NCBI GenBank assembly: GCA_002070965.1
Contig: MWEH01000108.1
Coordinates: forward strand, 1-60,703
Direction of reading: 5' to 3'
Length of the DNA: 60,703 bases
Source: Firmicutes bacterium ADurb.Bin080
Lineage (GTDB): Bacteria; Bacillota; Clostridia; Christensenellales; DTU072
Shown: one piece after another, positions 1 to 8,764 of the stretch
Numbering within the stretch: the first letter of the stretch is position 1
Layout of the letters: each line of letters opens with the position of its first letter
Notes under the pieces: model-generated
What the model saw: only the letters and a program-made list of their open reading frames with translations
What the model was told of the DNA's origin: nothing
Database searches by the model: none
Program-made: the position numbers and the translations under genes

Positions 1-2
1 AA

Positions 3-113
3 CTGGAAATCCCCCAACGAAGTTCTTACTTCTTTTTTTTCAGCAAAAGTGTAACAAATGTTTTACAACCCTACATTAATGCAAGGGTCAAGGGCTTGAG
101 GGTGATTGAATAA
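3..113 (+). CDS. Possible C-terminal end of a gene entering from the left
   Basis: An open frame runs from the window edge to a TAA at 111-113. It would encode about 36 residues ending in QPYINARVKGLRVIE. The composition looks protein-like, but the stretch is too short to assign to a family, and an open frame of this size can occur by chance. If real, its stop codon overlaps the -35 box of the next promoter. Confidence 0.3.
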   Translation: MEIPQRSSYFFFFSKSVTNVLQPYINARVKGLRVIE

Positions 114-135
114 GGTTGTAGCAATGTGATATAAT
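106..135 (+). promoter_or_regulatory. Promoter of the ABC exporter pair
   Basis: A TTGAAT -35 box lies at 106-111 and a TATAAT -10 box at 130-135, 18 bases apart. TG at 127-128 makes it an extended -10. The start codon at 159 lies about 23 bases downstream of the -10. Confidence 0.6.
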
Positions 136-158
136 GCACTTTGTTAGCAGAGGGGCGG

Positions 159-3098
159 ATGTTTAGACAATTTAAAGATTTTAGATCTATGACTTGGGTT
201 CTGTTGGTAATCGTATTACTGGTTACCGGTCAAGCAGTAGCCGAGTTATATCTCCCCGAAAAAATGAGTGAAATAATCAATGAGGGAATATATATTGATT
301 ATGAGCCCCTTTATAAACACCTCGAAATGGATAAGCCAGATAGTATCGGGGGAGTTGATAGCGAAAAAACCCTTAAGGGATATGATAAAGATAAAATACC
401 AGTTTTTGAAATGGTTGAAGGTTTTTCAACTTATGATTTAACCGAAGCGCTTGAAGAAATAGAAGGGGATCAGAGTGTTAATATTACATTCAGAGATATC
501 CCTATTCACGACAGCAAGGAACTTTTTGAAAAGGTTATAACCCCCTTTCTAGAAGGGTTAAAGCCCTATCAAAAGCTTGGGGCAAATTATAATGAAGATT
601 ACAACGTAACTGAAAAAGAGGAAATCCGCAAGGTAATTAATACTTTAATTATTTTTGAAAATGGGGACCCAAGATCAATTCCTATTGAAGAATCTTCAGG
701 AAACACAATTTCAGTAAACAGTTTGCTTGATCAAGATCCAGATGCTGATGAAGATGCAATGGAAAACAGTAGTAACAGAAAGATACTCACTGCTTGTGTT
801 AGTAGAATGAAGCACTCTATATATGGAAACATTATGCCTATACCAATTGATTCTGAAGGAAATAAAATTCCGACCGATGAGTTTGGACAGGTTATTGATA
901 AAACAAAATTGAGATACGTCTATTCCAATAAAGATGAAGAAGAGGTATCCTCTGCAAAAGAAAGCTATACCGGAAGACCTGACCCCATGCCCGATTATGA
1001 GGTTATTATATGTAACAATGTTTTGGGGTACTCATACAAATATCATGGGGAAAAATGGGTGGATCGAAAAAGAGGGATCAGCGATTTTGATGCTCAATTA
1101 AGGGCTGATTCATATAATTCAGATCTTTTGTACCAGGTATTAATCGCGGAAAATTCTGAAAAGTTTACTACGCAACAGGCTGCAGATTATAAATTCAGAA
1201 TAAGTGAAATGGTAAAAAGGTACAATGATGATGATCAACTAATTCTGCTTGACAGACTCTTTTCTTTAAAAAACAGCTCTGCAAAAAGAATAATGAAAGC
1301 GATAGACGATACCTGGAAACAAAATGACCAGGGAGAAAGCATCACTTTAATAAGAGATAGTGAGTGGCGACAATTTTGGATTAAACTTGCAGATTATTTA
1401 ACCTTGACCCCAACAGGAACAGCTATCAGGGCTGGAAAGGTTTATGAGCTGATGACGGCTGATGATATGCTGCTTCCGGATGGAGAGGAAATACAAACCA
1501 AGGATTTGAACTTCATTCTTATCAGAGGCGGTTACATGATATTATTAACGCTTGGTGCCGTATGTGCCGCGATACTTGCTGCCTTGTTTAGCTCTAAATA
1601 TGCCTCCGAGTTTTCAGCTTTTATTAGATCAAGAGTCTTTAAGAAAGTTCAGTCTTTTTCCATGGCTGAATTTGATCAGTTTTCTACCTCTAGCCTTATA
1701 ACCCGTTCAACAAACGATATTAATCAAATTCAACAAATATTACTCCTAATTTTAAGGACAGGATTAATTGCCCCAATTATATTGATTGGAGGTTTCACCA
1801 TGGCCGCGGAAAAGAGCCTAAAAATGACCTCTGTCCTATTATACGTTTTACCAATCTTGTTTATTGCATCGTTTGTTGCGGCCCGTATTGTTCAGCCAAT
1901 GTTTAAAATTATTCAAAAAAAGGTCGATAGACTTACTCTCGTAACACGGGAAGGATTGACAGGAATTAGGGTAGTAAGGGCTTTTAATAAGCAAGAAAGT
2001 GAAAACGAAAGATTCCAAGAAGTGAATGAGAGCTTAAGAAAAACAGCGACTACAATAAGCAAATATAATGCCATATTGGCCCCTTTAATCTCGGTATGTA
2101 TCAACTGCGCAATGGTTGGGGTTGTATGGATAGCAAGTAAACAAATCGCCTATGACGAAGACATAAAAGTTGGGGATATGATGGCTGTTATTCAATATAT
2201 GCAACAAATAATGATGGCATTAGTTATGCTTGCAACAGTCTTTGTAATGTTTCCCAGGGCTTCCGTTTCTGCCGCAAGAGTAAATGAAGTTCTTGATACA
2301 AAAGTCAGGCTTAGGGATTCTCTTGAACCGAATAGGAATTACTCGGAAAAGGGTGTTGTTCGTTTTGAAAATGTTGATTTTAAGTATTCCATTGATGCAG
2401 AGAACTATTCCTTAAAGGATATTTCTTTTGTTGCCGAAAAGGGAAAAGTTACTGCAATTGTTGGAGGGACTGGGTCGGGGAAAAGTACAATTATTAATTT
2501 AATCCCAAGATTTTATGATGTAACCAGTGGCAAGGTATTGGTCGATGGGATAAATGTTAGGGATATACCTCTTGAAGAGTTGAGAGCAAAAATAGGTTTT
2601 GTCCCTCAGCGCTCGATGTTATTCTCCGGGACCATAAAAGAAAACCTTAAATGGGGAAAGGAAGACGCTTCTGATCAAGAACTTTGGGATTCGCTTCGAA
2701 TAGCTCAAAGTGAGAACTTTGTGAAAGGTAAGTCTGGAGCCCTAGATAGCGAGGTCGAACAAGGTGGGGGTAATTTTAGCGGAGGACAAAAACAAAGGCT
2801 TTCGATAGCAAGAGCCATAGTTAGAAAACCTGAAGTAATGATTTTCGATGATAGTTTTTCTGCTCTGGACTTCAGAACGGATAAAAATCTTCGCGCTGCT
2901 TTAAAACAAGTTACTAGAGAAACAGCGACTATTATTATTGCACAAAGAATTGGCACAATTATGGATGCCGATTTAATTTTAGTTCTTGATGAGGGTAAAA
3001 TTGTGGGAAAAGGAACTCATCAAGAGTTACTATGCAATTGTCAACTATATAGGGATATAGCACTTTCGCAAATAAGTGCAGAAGAATTAGGAATATAA
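159..3098 (+). CDS. ABC exporter half-transporter with large extracytoplasmic insertion (degenerate ATP site)
   Basis: Membrane-fused ABC exporter subunit of about 979 residues; family members usually have 570-650. Start chosen at ATG 159, which follows AGAGGGG, rather than the upstream TTG at 141. The first membrane helix is at about residues 11-29. A hydrophilic, acidic stretch follows to about 450, then the second helix (about 459-480), the remaining helices, and the ATPase domain from about 735. Walker A GGTGSGKST is near 769 and the signature FSGGQ near 872. Walker B reads FDDS, with Asp where the catalytic Glu is expected (about 897). The H-loop reads AQR, with Gln for His (about 929). 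These changes match the non-catalytic subunit of heterodimeric exporters such as LmrC and TM287. Its stop codon overlaps the start of the next gene. The substrate cannot be read from the sequence. Confidence 0.9.
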   Translation: MFRQFKDFRSMTWVLLVIVLLVTGQAVAELYLPEKMSEIINEGIYIDYEPLYKHLEMDKPDSIGGVDSEKTLKGYDKDKIPVFEMVEGFSTYDLTEALEEIEGDQSVNITFRDIPIHDSKELFEKVITPFLEGLKPYQKLGANYNEDYNVTEKEEIRKVINTLIIFENGDPRSIPIEESSGNTISVNSLLDQDPDADEDAMENSSNRKILTACVSRMKHSIYGNIMPIPIDSEGNKIPTDEFGQVIDKTKLRYVYSNKDEEEVSSAKESYTGRPDPMPDYEVIICNNVLGYSYKYHGEKWVDRKRGISDFDAQLRADSYNSDLLYQVLIAENSEKFTTQQAADYKFRISEMVKRYNDDDQLILLDRLFSLKNSSAKRIMKAIDDTWKQNDQGESITLIRDSEWRQFWIKLADYLTLTPTGTAIRAGKVYELMTADDMLLPDGEEIQTKDLNFILIRGGYMILLTLGAVCAAILAALFSSKYASEFSAFIRSRVFKKVQSFSMAEFDQFSTSSLITRSTNDINQIQQILLLILRTGLIAPIILIGGFTMAAEKSLKMTSVLLYVLPILFIASFVAARIVQPMFKIIQKKVDRLTLVTREGLTGIRVVRAFNKQESENERFQEVNESLRKTATTISKYNAILAPLISVCINCAMVGVVWIASKQIAYDEDIKVGDMMAVIQYMQQIMMALVMLATVFVMFPRASVSAARVNEVLDTKVRLRDSLEPNRNYSEKGVVRFENVDFKYSIDAENYSLKDISFVAEKGKVTAIVGGTGSGKSTIINLIPRFYDVTSGKVLVDGINVRDIPLEELRAKIGFVPQRSMLFSGTIKENLKWGKEDASDQELWDSLRIAQSENFVKGKSGALDSEVEQGGGNFSGGQKQRLSIARAIVRKPEVMIFDDSFSALDFRTDKNLRAALKQVTRETATIIIAQRIGTIMDADLILVLDEGKIVGKGTHQELLCNCQLYRDIALSQISAEELGI

Positions 3099-5065
3099 TG
3101 AGTGCGGATTTTGATAATAACACAATAAAAAAAGAAGAGCCAAAGCAACCGGCAGGTGGGGGCTTTAATTTAGGGGCTGCTTTTAATGTTACCGGCCCTG
3201 AAATTAAAGAAGTCATAAAAGCCAAAAACTTTGGTGGAACTGTCAAAAGACTGGTTAAATATCTTAAGCCTCAATATCATATGATTATTATTATGATAGT
3301 TCTCGCTATAATTGGAGCATGGTTTGCTATTTGGGTCCCAGACATAATGAAAAAGGTCACGAATGTTCTTGTCGATAGCTTACAGTTTTTCACAAATATT
3401 AGACCCGCTTCAGATCCTGTGAATCCTGGAAATAATCAACTTTTAGATTATATTGCACCAGTTTTATGGACAAGCGCTTCATTGTATGTGTTGAACTCTC
3501 TATTTCAATTCATTAGTGCCTTGATTGCTGGAATTACATCACAAAGACTTGTCTGTAGAATGCGCCATGATGTTAAGTATAAGCTTGATAGAGTATCTCT
3601 ATCGTATTTTGATACAACCCCGTTCGGGGAAATTCTATCAAGATTTACAATTGATATTGAGATGATATCCGCTACAATTCAAGAGAGTTTAAACCAAATT
3701 ATTACCGGGGTCATGACAGTCGGTGGAGTTTTCATAATGATGATGAGAATAGACTGGTTGTTATCAATGGTTACTCTGTTGAGCCTCCCCTTGTTGATGT
3801 TGGTTTCAACGGTTATTGTAAAACGTTCACAAGTTGAATTTTCAAAACAACAAAAGAAAATTGGACAACTCAACGGCTTTATTGAAGAAATGTATACCGG
3901 ACATCAGGTTGTTAAGCTCTACAACAGAGAATATGACAGCATAAAAATTTACGAAAAAATCAATAAGGATTTAAAACGAGCAACAAGACGTTCCCAATTT
4001 TTGTCTGGAATAATTCTTCCTTCGATTAAATTTATAAATAATCTAGTATATGTTGGAATATGCGTTGGCGGAGGATTTAGGGCTGGAAGTGGATTGATTA
4101 CTATAGGAGATATTCAAGCACTCTTATCCTATACCCGTCAATTTGCTCAACCTATAGAAAACATTAGTAATATTGCAAACACAATACAGTCTTCCGTTGC
4201 TGCAGCGGAAAGAGTTTTCCAAGTCTTTGACCTAGAGGAAATGACCCTAGAAGGGTCTAAACAGATTAGTTGCATGGATTGTAAAGGAAATGTTTCCATC
4301 GAACATATAGCTTTTTCTTATTCTCCCGATAAACCATTGATACGTGACCTATCCCTTAGTGTCGCAGCAGGTGAACAAATAGCAATAGTGGGCCCAACTG
4401 GGGCTGGAAAAACTACCTTGGTAAACTTGTTGATGAGATTTTACGAAGTGGATTCTGGAAGGATTCTTATCGACGGAGTTGATATGAAGGAGTATTCGAG
4501 AAATGATTTGAGAAGCCTGTACGGGATGGTTCTTCAGGATACCTGGCTGTTCAATGGAACTATAGCTGAAAATATTGCCTATGGAAAACCTGGGGCAACA
4601 AGGGAAGAAATAATTTCTGCTGCTAAGCAAGCAAATGCACATTCTTTCATAGAATTAAGTGAGCATGGATATGACACAGTCCTAAAAGAAGACGCATCAA
4701 ATATTAGTGCAGGACAGAAGCAACTCTTAACAATAGCGAGAGCCATTCTTAAGGATCCAAGAATTATTATTCTCGATGAGGCTACAAGCTCGGTAGATAC
4801 AAGAACTGAAAAGTATGTTCAAAGCGCAATGCTTGCGATGATGGAAGGGAAGACAAGCTTTGTTATTGCTCACAGATTATCAACTATTAAATCCGCAGCG
4901 GTGATTTTAGTAATGAATGATGGGGATGTTGTGGAACAAGGCAATCATGAGCAACTAATGGAGAAAAAAGGTTTTTATTATGAGTTGTATAATTCACAAT
5001 TCGCTGGGGAAAAAGATGACTTGTTTAATGTGTCTTGCGAGAATGTAAAGTTTACTCAATCATAA
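3098..5065 (+). CDS. ABC exporter half-transporter, catalytic partner subunit
   Basis: A 655-residue membrane-fused ABC exporter subunit of ordinary size. An N-terminal cytoplasmic tail of about 60 residues is followed by the membrane domain and a C-terminal ATPase. Walker A GPTGAGKTT is near 432, Walker B ILDEATSSVD near 558, and the H-loop AHRLSTI near 592, so the catalytic Glu and switch His are intact. The signature reads ISAGQ instead of LSGGQ. That is the expected complement to the upstream subunit: together they make one hydrolytic and one degenerate ATP site. The ATG shares its A with the TAA of the upstream gene, indicating translational coupling. The products very probably form one heterodimer in the cytoplasmic membrane that exports an unknown substrate. 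Confidence 0.93.
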   Translation: MSADFDNNTIKKEEPKQPAGGGFNLGAAFNVTGPEIKEVIKAKNFGGTVKRLVKYLKPQYHMIIIMIVLAIIGAWFAIWVPDIMKKVTNVLVDSLQFFTNIRPASDPVNPGNNQLLDYIAPVLWTSASLYVLNSLFQFISALIAGITSQRLVCRMRHDVKYKLDRVSLSYFDTTPFGEILSRFTIDIEMISATIQESLNQIITGVMTVGGVFIMMMRIDWLLSMVTLLSLPLLMLVSTVIVKRSQVEFSKQQKKIGQLNGFIEEMYTGHQVVKLYNREYDSIKIYEKINKDLKRATRRSQFLSGIILPSIKFINNLVYVGICVGGGFRAGSGLITIGDIQALLSYTRQFAQPIENISNIANTIQSSVAAAERVFQVFDLEEMTLEGSKQISCMDCKGNVSIEHIAFSYSPDKPLIRDLSLSVAAGEQIAIVGPTGAGKTTLVNLLMRFYEVDSGRILIDGVDMKEYSRNDLRSLYGMVLQDTWLFNGTIAENIAYGKPGATREEIISAAKQANAHSFIELSEHGYDTVLKEDASNISAGQKQLLTIARAILKDPRIIILDEATSSVDTRTEKYVQSAMLAMMEGKTSFVIAHRLSTIKSAAVILVMNDGDVVEQGNHEQLMEKKGFYYELYNSQFAGEKDDLFNVSCENVKFTQS

Positions 5066-5107
5066 AGTAGTTATTAAAGATTCGCTTGCGTTTTAGCCTT
5101 GATTCAA

Positions 5108-5137
5108 TTGTATCAAATATGGTATTTATGATATAAT
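5108..5137 (+). promoter_or_regulatory. Promoter of the PRPP-synthase-like gene
   Basis: TTGTAT at 5108-5113 and TATAAT at 5132-5137, spacer 18, with an extended -10 TG at 5129-5130. The start codon is 37 bases downstream. Confidence 0.65.
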
Positions 5138-5173
5138 TTTCGTGTTGGTTTAGAACAATTTTTGGAGGAAGGA

Positions 5174-6376
5174 ATGCCCACTTTTTTTAATCAAGTGTTC
5201 GAGGATGCACAGCCTGTTGCCCCTCTAGGTTTAATAGTTTTAGAGGGATCAAGAGAGCTTGGAAAAAAAATTGATGATTATTTAGTAAAATGGTATAACA
5301 CAGATATTGGGAAAAAGAATGCTAAATTTCATAAAGATACTTTTATTTTAAATAGTGAATGTCCCAGATTTACAACGGGCGACGCTAAGGGATTGATTTC
5401 CGAGAGTGTTAGGGGATATGACATTTATGTTCTTGTGGATGTAGGAAACTATAGTATCACATACGAGATGTTTGGAAAACATAACAATATGTCTCCCGAT
5501 GACCATTATGCAGATTTAAAAAGAATAATTAGCGCTGCAGGAGGAAAAGCTGCCAGAATTACAGTCATTATGCCTATGTTGTACGGAGGAAGGCAGCATC
5601 GCAGAAATACAAGAGAGAGTCTTGATTGTGCGCAAATGTTGCAAGAGCTGTTTAATATGGGTGTTAATGGGGTAATTACTTTTGACGCACATGATCCCAG
5701 AGTGCAAAATGCTGTTCCTCTAATGGGTTTTGATAATTTCTTTCCGACTTACCAAATCATGAAAGAACTTGTAAACGCTTTTCCCGAAATACAATTAGAT
5801 AAAGATAATTTCATGGTTGTCTCCCCGGATGAAGGAGCCATGAAAAGAAATATATTCTATGTATCCGTTTTGGGCGTCAATCTCGGGATGTTTTATAAGA
5901 GAAGGGACTATACTTGCGTTGTAGGGGGTAGAAACCCTATTGTTGCCCATGAATATATTGGAACAGATGTAAAGGGGAAAAACATATTAGTCGCGGATGA
6001 TATTATCGCTACCGGAGATTCTGTTTTAAGATTATGTAGAGATTTGAAAGAAAAGGGTTGTAAGGATATTTTCCTGACAGCAACTTATGCATTATTTACA
6101 GAAGGGATCGAAAAATTTGATGAAGCATATGAGCAAGGATTGTTTAATGCGGTCTTGAGCACAAATCTTACCTATATTAATGAGGATCTTGTTTCAAGAA
6201 AATGGTTTATTAAGGCGGACTTATCAAAGTTTATAGCATATATTATTTCTTCATGTAATCAGAATAAATCGGTTTCCCCTCTTCTGAATTCTGCCGATAG
6301 AATACATGAATTATTAGGGAAAACTGATGGTTTTTGTAAAGAAGCTACCGAAGCAATTATGAAAGATTTGGACTAG
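5174..6376 (+). CDS. Ribose-phosphate pyrophosphokinase-like protein
   Basis: A 400-residue protein with the two-lobed PRPP synthase architecture. ATG 5174 is chosen because GGAGG lies five bases upstream; the frame's TTG at 5162 would sit before that site. The motif MLYGGRQHRR (about 140-150) corresponds to the catalytic region of canonical Prs (PYARQDRK). FDAHDPRVQNA (about 172-182) matches the VDLHADQIQG region. LVADDIIATGDSV (about 272-284) is the ribose-5-phosphate/PRPP loop. The protein is about 80 residues longer than canonical Prs (about 315), with extra sequence at the N-terminus and C-terminus. It probably makes PRPP from ribose 5-phosphate and ATP in the cytoplasm, but divergence at all three motifs leaves room for a paralogue with another role. 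Confidence 0.8.
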   Translation: MPTFFNQVFEDAQPVAPLGLIVLEGSRELGKKIDDYLVKWYNTDIGKKNAKFHKDTFILNSECPRFTTGDAKGLISESVRGYDIYVLVDVGNYSITYEMFGKHNNMSPDDHYADLKRIISAAGGKAARITVIMPMLYGGRQHRRNTRESLDCAQMLQELFNMGVNGVITFDAHDPRVQNAVPLMGFDNFFPTYQIMKELVNAFPEIQLDKDNFMVVSPDEGAMKRNIFYVSVLGVNLGMFYKRRDYTCVVGGRNPIVAHEYIGTDVKGKNILVADDIIATGDSVLRLCRDLKEKGCKDIFLTATYALFTEGIEKFDEAYEQGLFNAVLSTNLTYINEDLVSRKWFIKADLSKFIAYIISSCNQNKSVSPLLNSADRIHELLGKTDGFCKEATEAIMKDLD

Positions 6377-6389
6377 AATCATTCTATTG

Positions 6390-6418
6390 TTGACATTTAG
6401 TCCTATTGTATTTAGTAT
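6390..6418 (+). promoter_or_regulatory. Promoter of the metallo-hydrolase gene
   Basis: A perfect TTGACA at 6390-6395 and TAGTAT at 6413-6418 are separated by 17 bases. They lie just after the preceding stop codon and about 67 bases before the next start. Confidence 0.7.
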
Positions 6419-6484
6419 ATATGTAACAATTATTTAATTATTTATGGTATTTTTATCCTTTTTATCCTGTATTTGGAGAAATAT

Positions 6485-7138
6485 ATGAAAATTCAATGGT
6501 TAGGTCACAGTTCGTTTAAACTCACCGAGAGTACTGGAGTGAGTGTTGTTACCGATCCGTTTGATGGTTCTGAAGTGGGAATCCCTTTCCCTGATATCAG
6601 TGCTGATGTTGTTACAATAAGCCATGGCCATTTTGATCATAATAAAGTTGAAAATGTTAAGGATCATAAATTAGTTCTTAACAGCACTGGCATGCACGAG
6701 GTTGACGGGGTAGATATTAGTGGTTTTTTAAGTTATCATGATTCGCAAAAGGGTGCAGTAAGAGGAAAAAATATTGTATTTAGATTTAGAATGGATGGGG
6801 TTGAGGTATGTCATCTAGGCGATATCGGGGAAAAACTCAGTCCAATGCTCGCAGAATTGATTGGGTCTATTAATATTCTTCTGATACCGATTGGGGGCAG
6901 ATATACAATAGATGCTGATATGGCAAAAGAATATGTCGATTTCCTTATGCCTGACGTAGTGATACCTATGCACTATATGCAGGATGGATATAACACGGAG
7001 TTAGATGACCTGGAAGATTTTTTGAGGAAATTTGACAGAGATTCAATCGAATGTCCAGATACCGACGAGGTGGAATTTGACCGTGCAGATTTTGACGGAG
7101 AAAGGACTCGAGTAATAGTTCTTAGAAAAATCGATTGA
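6485..7138 (+). CDS. Metallo-beta-lactamase-fold hydrolase (UPF0173/UlaG-like)
   Basis: A 217-residue metal-dependent hydrolase. The start ATG 6485 follows TTGGAGAAA; an in-frame TTG at 6473 is rejected because it precedes that site. The N-terminal WLGHSSFKL and TDPFD motifs, SHGHFDHN (the HxHxDH metal site, about 51-58), HLGDIG and the C-terminal IPMHY histidine are typical of the YtkL/UPF0173 group. The substrate of this group is generally unknown. It is a soluble cytoplasmic protein without a signal peptide. It is transcribed alone from its own promoter and shows no link to a pathway. Confidence 0.85.
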   Translation: MKIQWLGHSSFKLTESTGVSVVTDPFDGSEVGIPFPDISADVVTISHGHFDHNKVENVKDHKLVLNSTGMHEVDGVDISGFLSYHDSQKGAVRGKNIVFRFRMDGVEVCHLGDIGEKLSPMLAELIGSINILLIPIGGRYTIDADMAKEYVDFLMPDVVIPMHYMQDGYNTELDDLEDFLRKFDRDSIECPDTDEVEFDRADFDGERTRVIVLRKID

Positions 7139-7259
7139 TTTTTCGTAAAAATTTTTATAGATAGAGTAAGTCTTACAACATTATGGTGTTTTTATCGATG
7201 GATTATTAGTATCTTCGTTAAAAATATATATTATGTCATTTAGATTATTAGGAGAAAAT

Positions 7260-8714
7260 ATGGATTTAAACATTAAAGAGAAATTGGACAGTATGACTGT
7301 CTTTGAATTGAGGCATCTTGCAGGAGAACAAGGATTTCTTAACCCGAGCGGGAAAAAGAAGGTTGAGATGATTGAATTTCTTTTATCAAAGGAAGATTTT
7401 GTCGCAAGTTTAATTCAGTCTCAAGCGTCAAAGTCAAACCAAAATAGTTCAAATGATCGAAAAAAGAATGCATCGCCCAGGAATAACTCTAATGGAAGAC
7501 AAAAAGATTATTCAAACGATTCGAAAGATGAAGATGAGGGAGATGATAGCAGAAAATTTGAACATAGTGAAATGGAGATAAGAGAGGGGGTTCTTGAAAT
7601 ATGCCCCGATGGATATGGGTTTTTAAGAGCTTATAACTATGAACAAGGAGACGGAGATGCATATATTTCCGCAACCAGGATCAGAAAATCCGGGTTAAGG
7701 AAAGGCGATCTTGTGAAGGCATATGTGAAAAAACTTGCTGAGAATCGTCCGATGAATGTTCAAGAGATAATTCAGGTTAATAATTTACCTACGGAAAAAG
7801 CTTTTGACCGTCCCGCTTTTGAAACTCTCATACCAATACATCCTGACTCTAGGTTTAAATTAGAGCTTCCGGGAATTGGAAATGATATGGCAATTCGAGC
7901 TATAGACTTAGTGTCTCCCATCGGTAAGGGACAAAGAGGTATGATTGTTAGTCCCCCTAAGGCTGGAAAGACCACTCTTTTAAAAAGAATTGCTCACAGT
8001 GTATCATCCAATTATCCAGAAGCTCATTTAATAGTACTCTTGATAGATGAGAGACCCGAAGAAGTAACAGATATGCAAAGAAGCATAAGAGGAGAAGTAG
8101 TTTTTTCCACGTTCGATGAAATGCCAGAACATCACACTAAAGCTTCGGAGATGGTTTTGGAAAGGGCGAAAAGGTTGGTGGAACTTGGCAAAGATGTTGT
8201 TATTCTGATGGATAGCTTAACTAGGCTAGCAAGAGCTTATAATTTAGTGATATCTCCCACAGGAAAGACTCTAAGCGGAGGAATAGATCCGGGAGCGTTA
8301 CATTCTCCAAAAAGATTCTTTGGCGCTGCAAGAAACATTGAAAATGGCGGGAGTTTGACTATCATCGCCACGGCCTTAGTTGACACAGGGAGCAGGATGG
8401 ATGATGTAATATATGAAGAATTTAAGGGGACTGGCAATATGGAGATCCACCTTGACAGAAAACTCTCTGAAAAGAGAATTTTCCCAGCAATTGACTTAAA
8501 TAGAAGTGGGACTAGAAGAGAAGAACTATTATTAGATTCCAAGGAGCTCGAGGGTATATGGGCGGTAAGAAAAATACTTTCGGTCGGAGATGTACAAGAG
8601 GCAACAGAGAATCTAATCAGTATGATGATTCGAACCGGAAATAATGCGGAATTTATATCTCAACTCTCTTTGCAGATACAGAAACTACAAAAAGAAGGAT
8701 ACAGCTTAAGATAA
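7260..8714 (+). CDS. rho: Transcription termination factor Rho
   Basis: A 484-residue hexameric RNA helicase that ends transcription. ATG 7260 is chosen with GGAG five bases upstream; ATG 7233 has no site. Domain order: an N-terminal helical SAP-like domain (about 1-45, VFELRHLAGEQGF), then a low-complexity Asn/Ser/Asp/Lys linker (about 55-100) absent from E. coli Rho. A cold-shock RNA-binding domain follows (about 105-165, ICPDGYGFLRA), then the RecA-like motor. Walker A PPKAGKTT is near 232, Walker B LLIDERPEEVTDM near 260, and the GGSLTIIATALVDTGSRMD region carries the Q and R loops. All motor motifs look intact. A hairpin follows the stop directly, but its U-tract faces the opposite gene. 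Confidence 0.97.
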   Translation: MDLNIKEKLDSMTVFELRHLAGEQGFLNPSGKKKVEMIEFLLSKEDFVASLIQSQASKSNQNSSNDRKKNASPRNNSNGRQKDYSNDSKDEDEGDDSRKFEHSEMEIREGVLEICPDGYGFLRAYNYEQGDGDAYISATRIRKSGLRKGDLVKAYVKKLAENRPMNVQEIIQVNNLPTEKAFDRPAFETLIPIHPDSRFKLELPGIGNDMAIRAIDLVSPIGKGQRGMIVSPPKAGKTTLLKRIAHSVSSNYPEAHLIVLLIDERPEEVTDMQRSIRGEVVFSTFDEMPEHHTKASEMVLERAKRLVELGKDVVILMDSLTRLARAYNLVISPTGKTLSGGIDPGALHSPKRFFGAARNIENGGSLTIIATALVDTGSRMDDVIYEEFKGTGNMEIHLDRKLSEKRIFPAIDLNRSGTRREELLLDSKELEGIWAVRKILSVGDVQEATENLISMMIRTGNNAEFISQLSLQIQKLQKEGYSLR

Positions 8715-8745
8715 AAAAAAGATCGCCTCCCATAAAGAGGCGATC
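8713..8745 (-). terminator. Intrinsic terminator of fba (convergent with rho)
   Basis: A nine-base perfect stem, GATCGCCTC (8721-8729) with GAGGCGATC (8737-8745), has a seven-base loop. Eight A residues at 8713-8720 become a U-tract when read on the minus strand. On the plus strand the hairpin lacks a U-tract. Confidence 0.85.
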
Positions 8746-8764
8746 AATTCATTAACTAAATCTT

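Noticed and set aside
68-88. Inverted repeat ACCCT-N11-AGGGT, resembling a MerR-type operator, before the ABC exporter genes
   Set aside because: It lies upstream of the -35 and not in the spacer, the arms are only five bases, and it may be inside the end of another gene.
8237-8542. A 101-codon open frame on the minus strand inside rho
   Set aside because: It is antisense to a highly conserved coding region, has no ribosome-binding site and shows no protein motifs.
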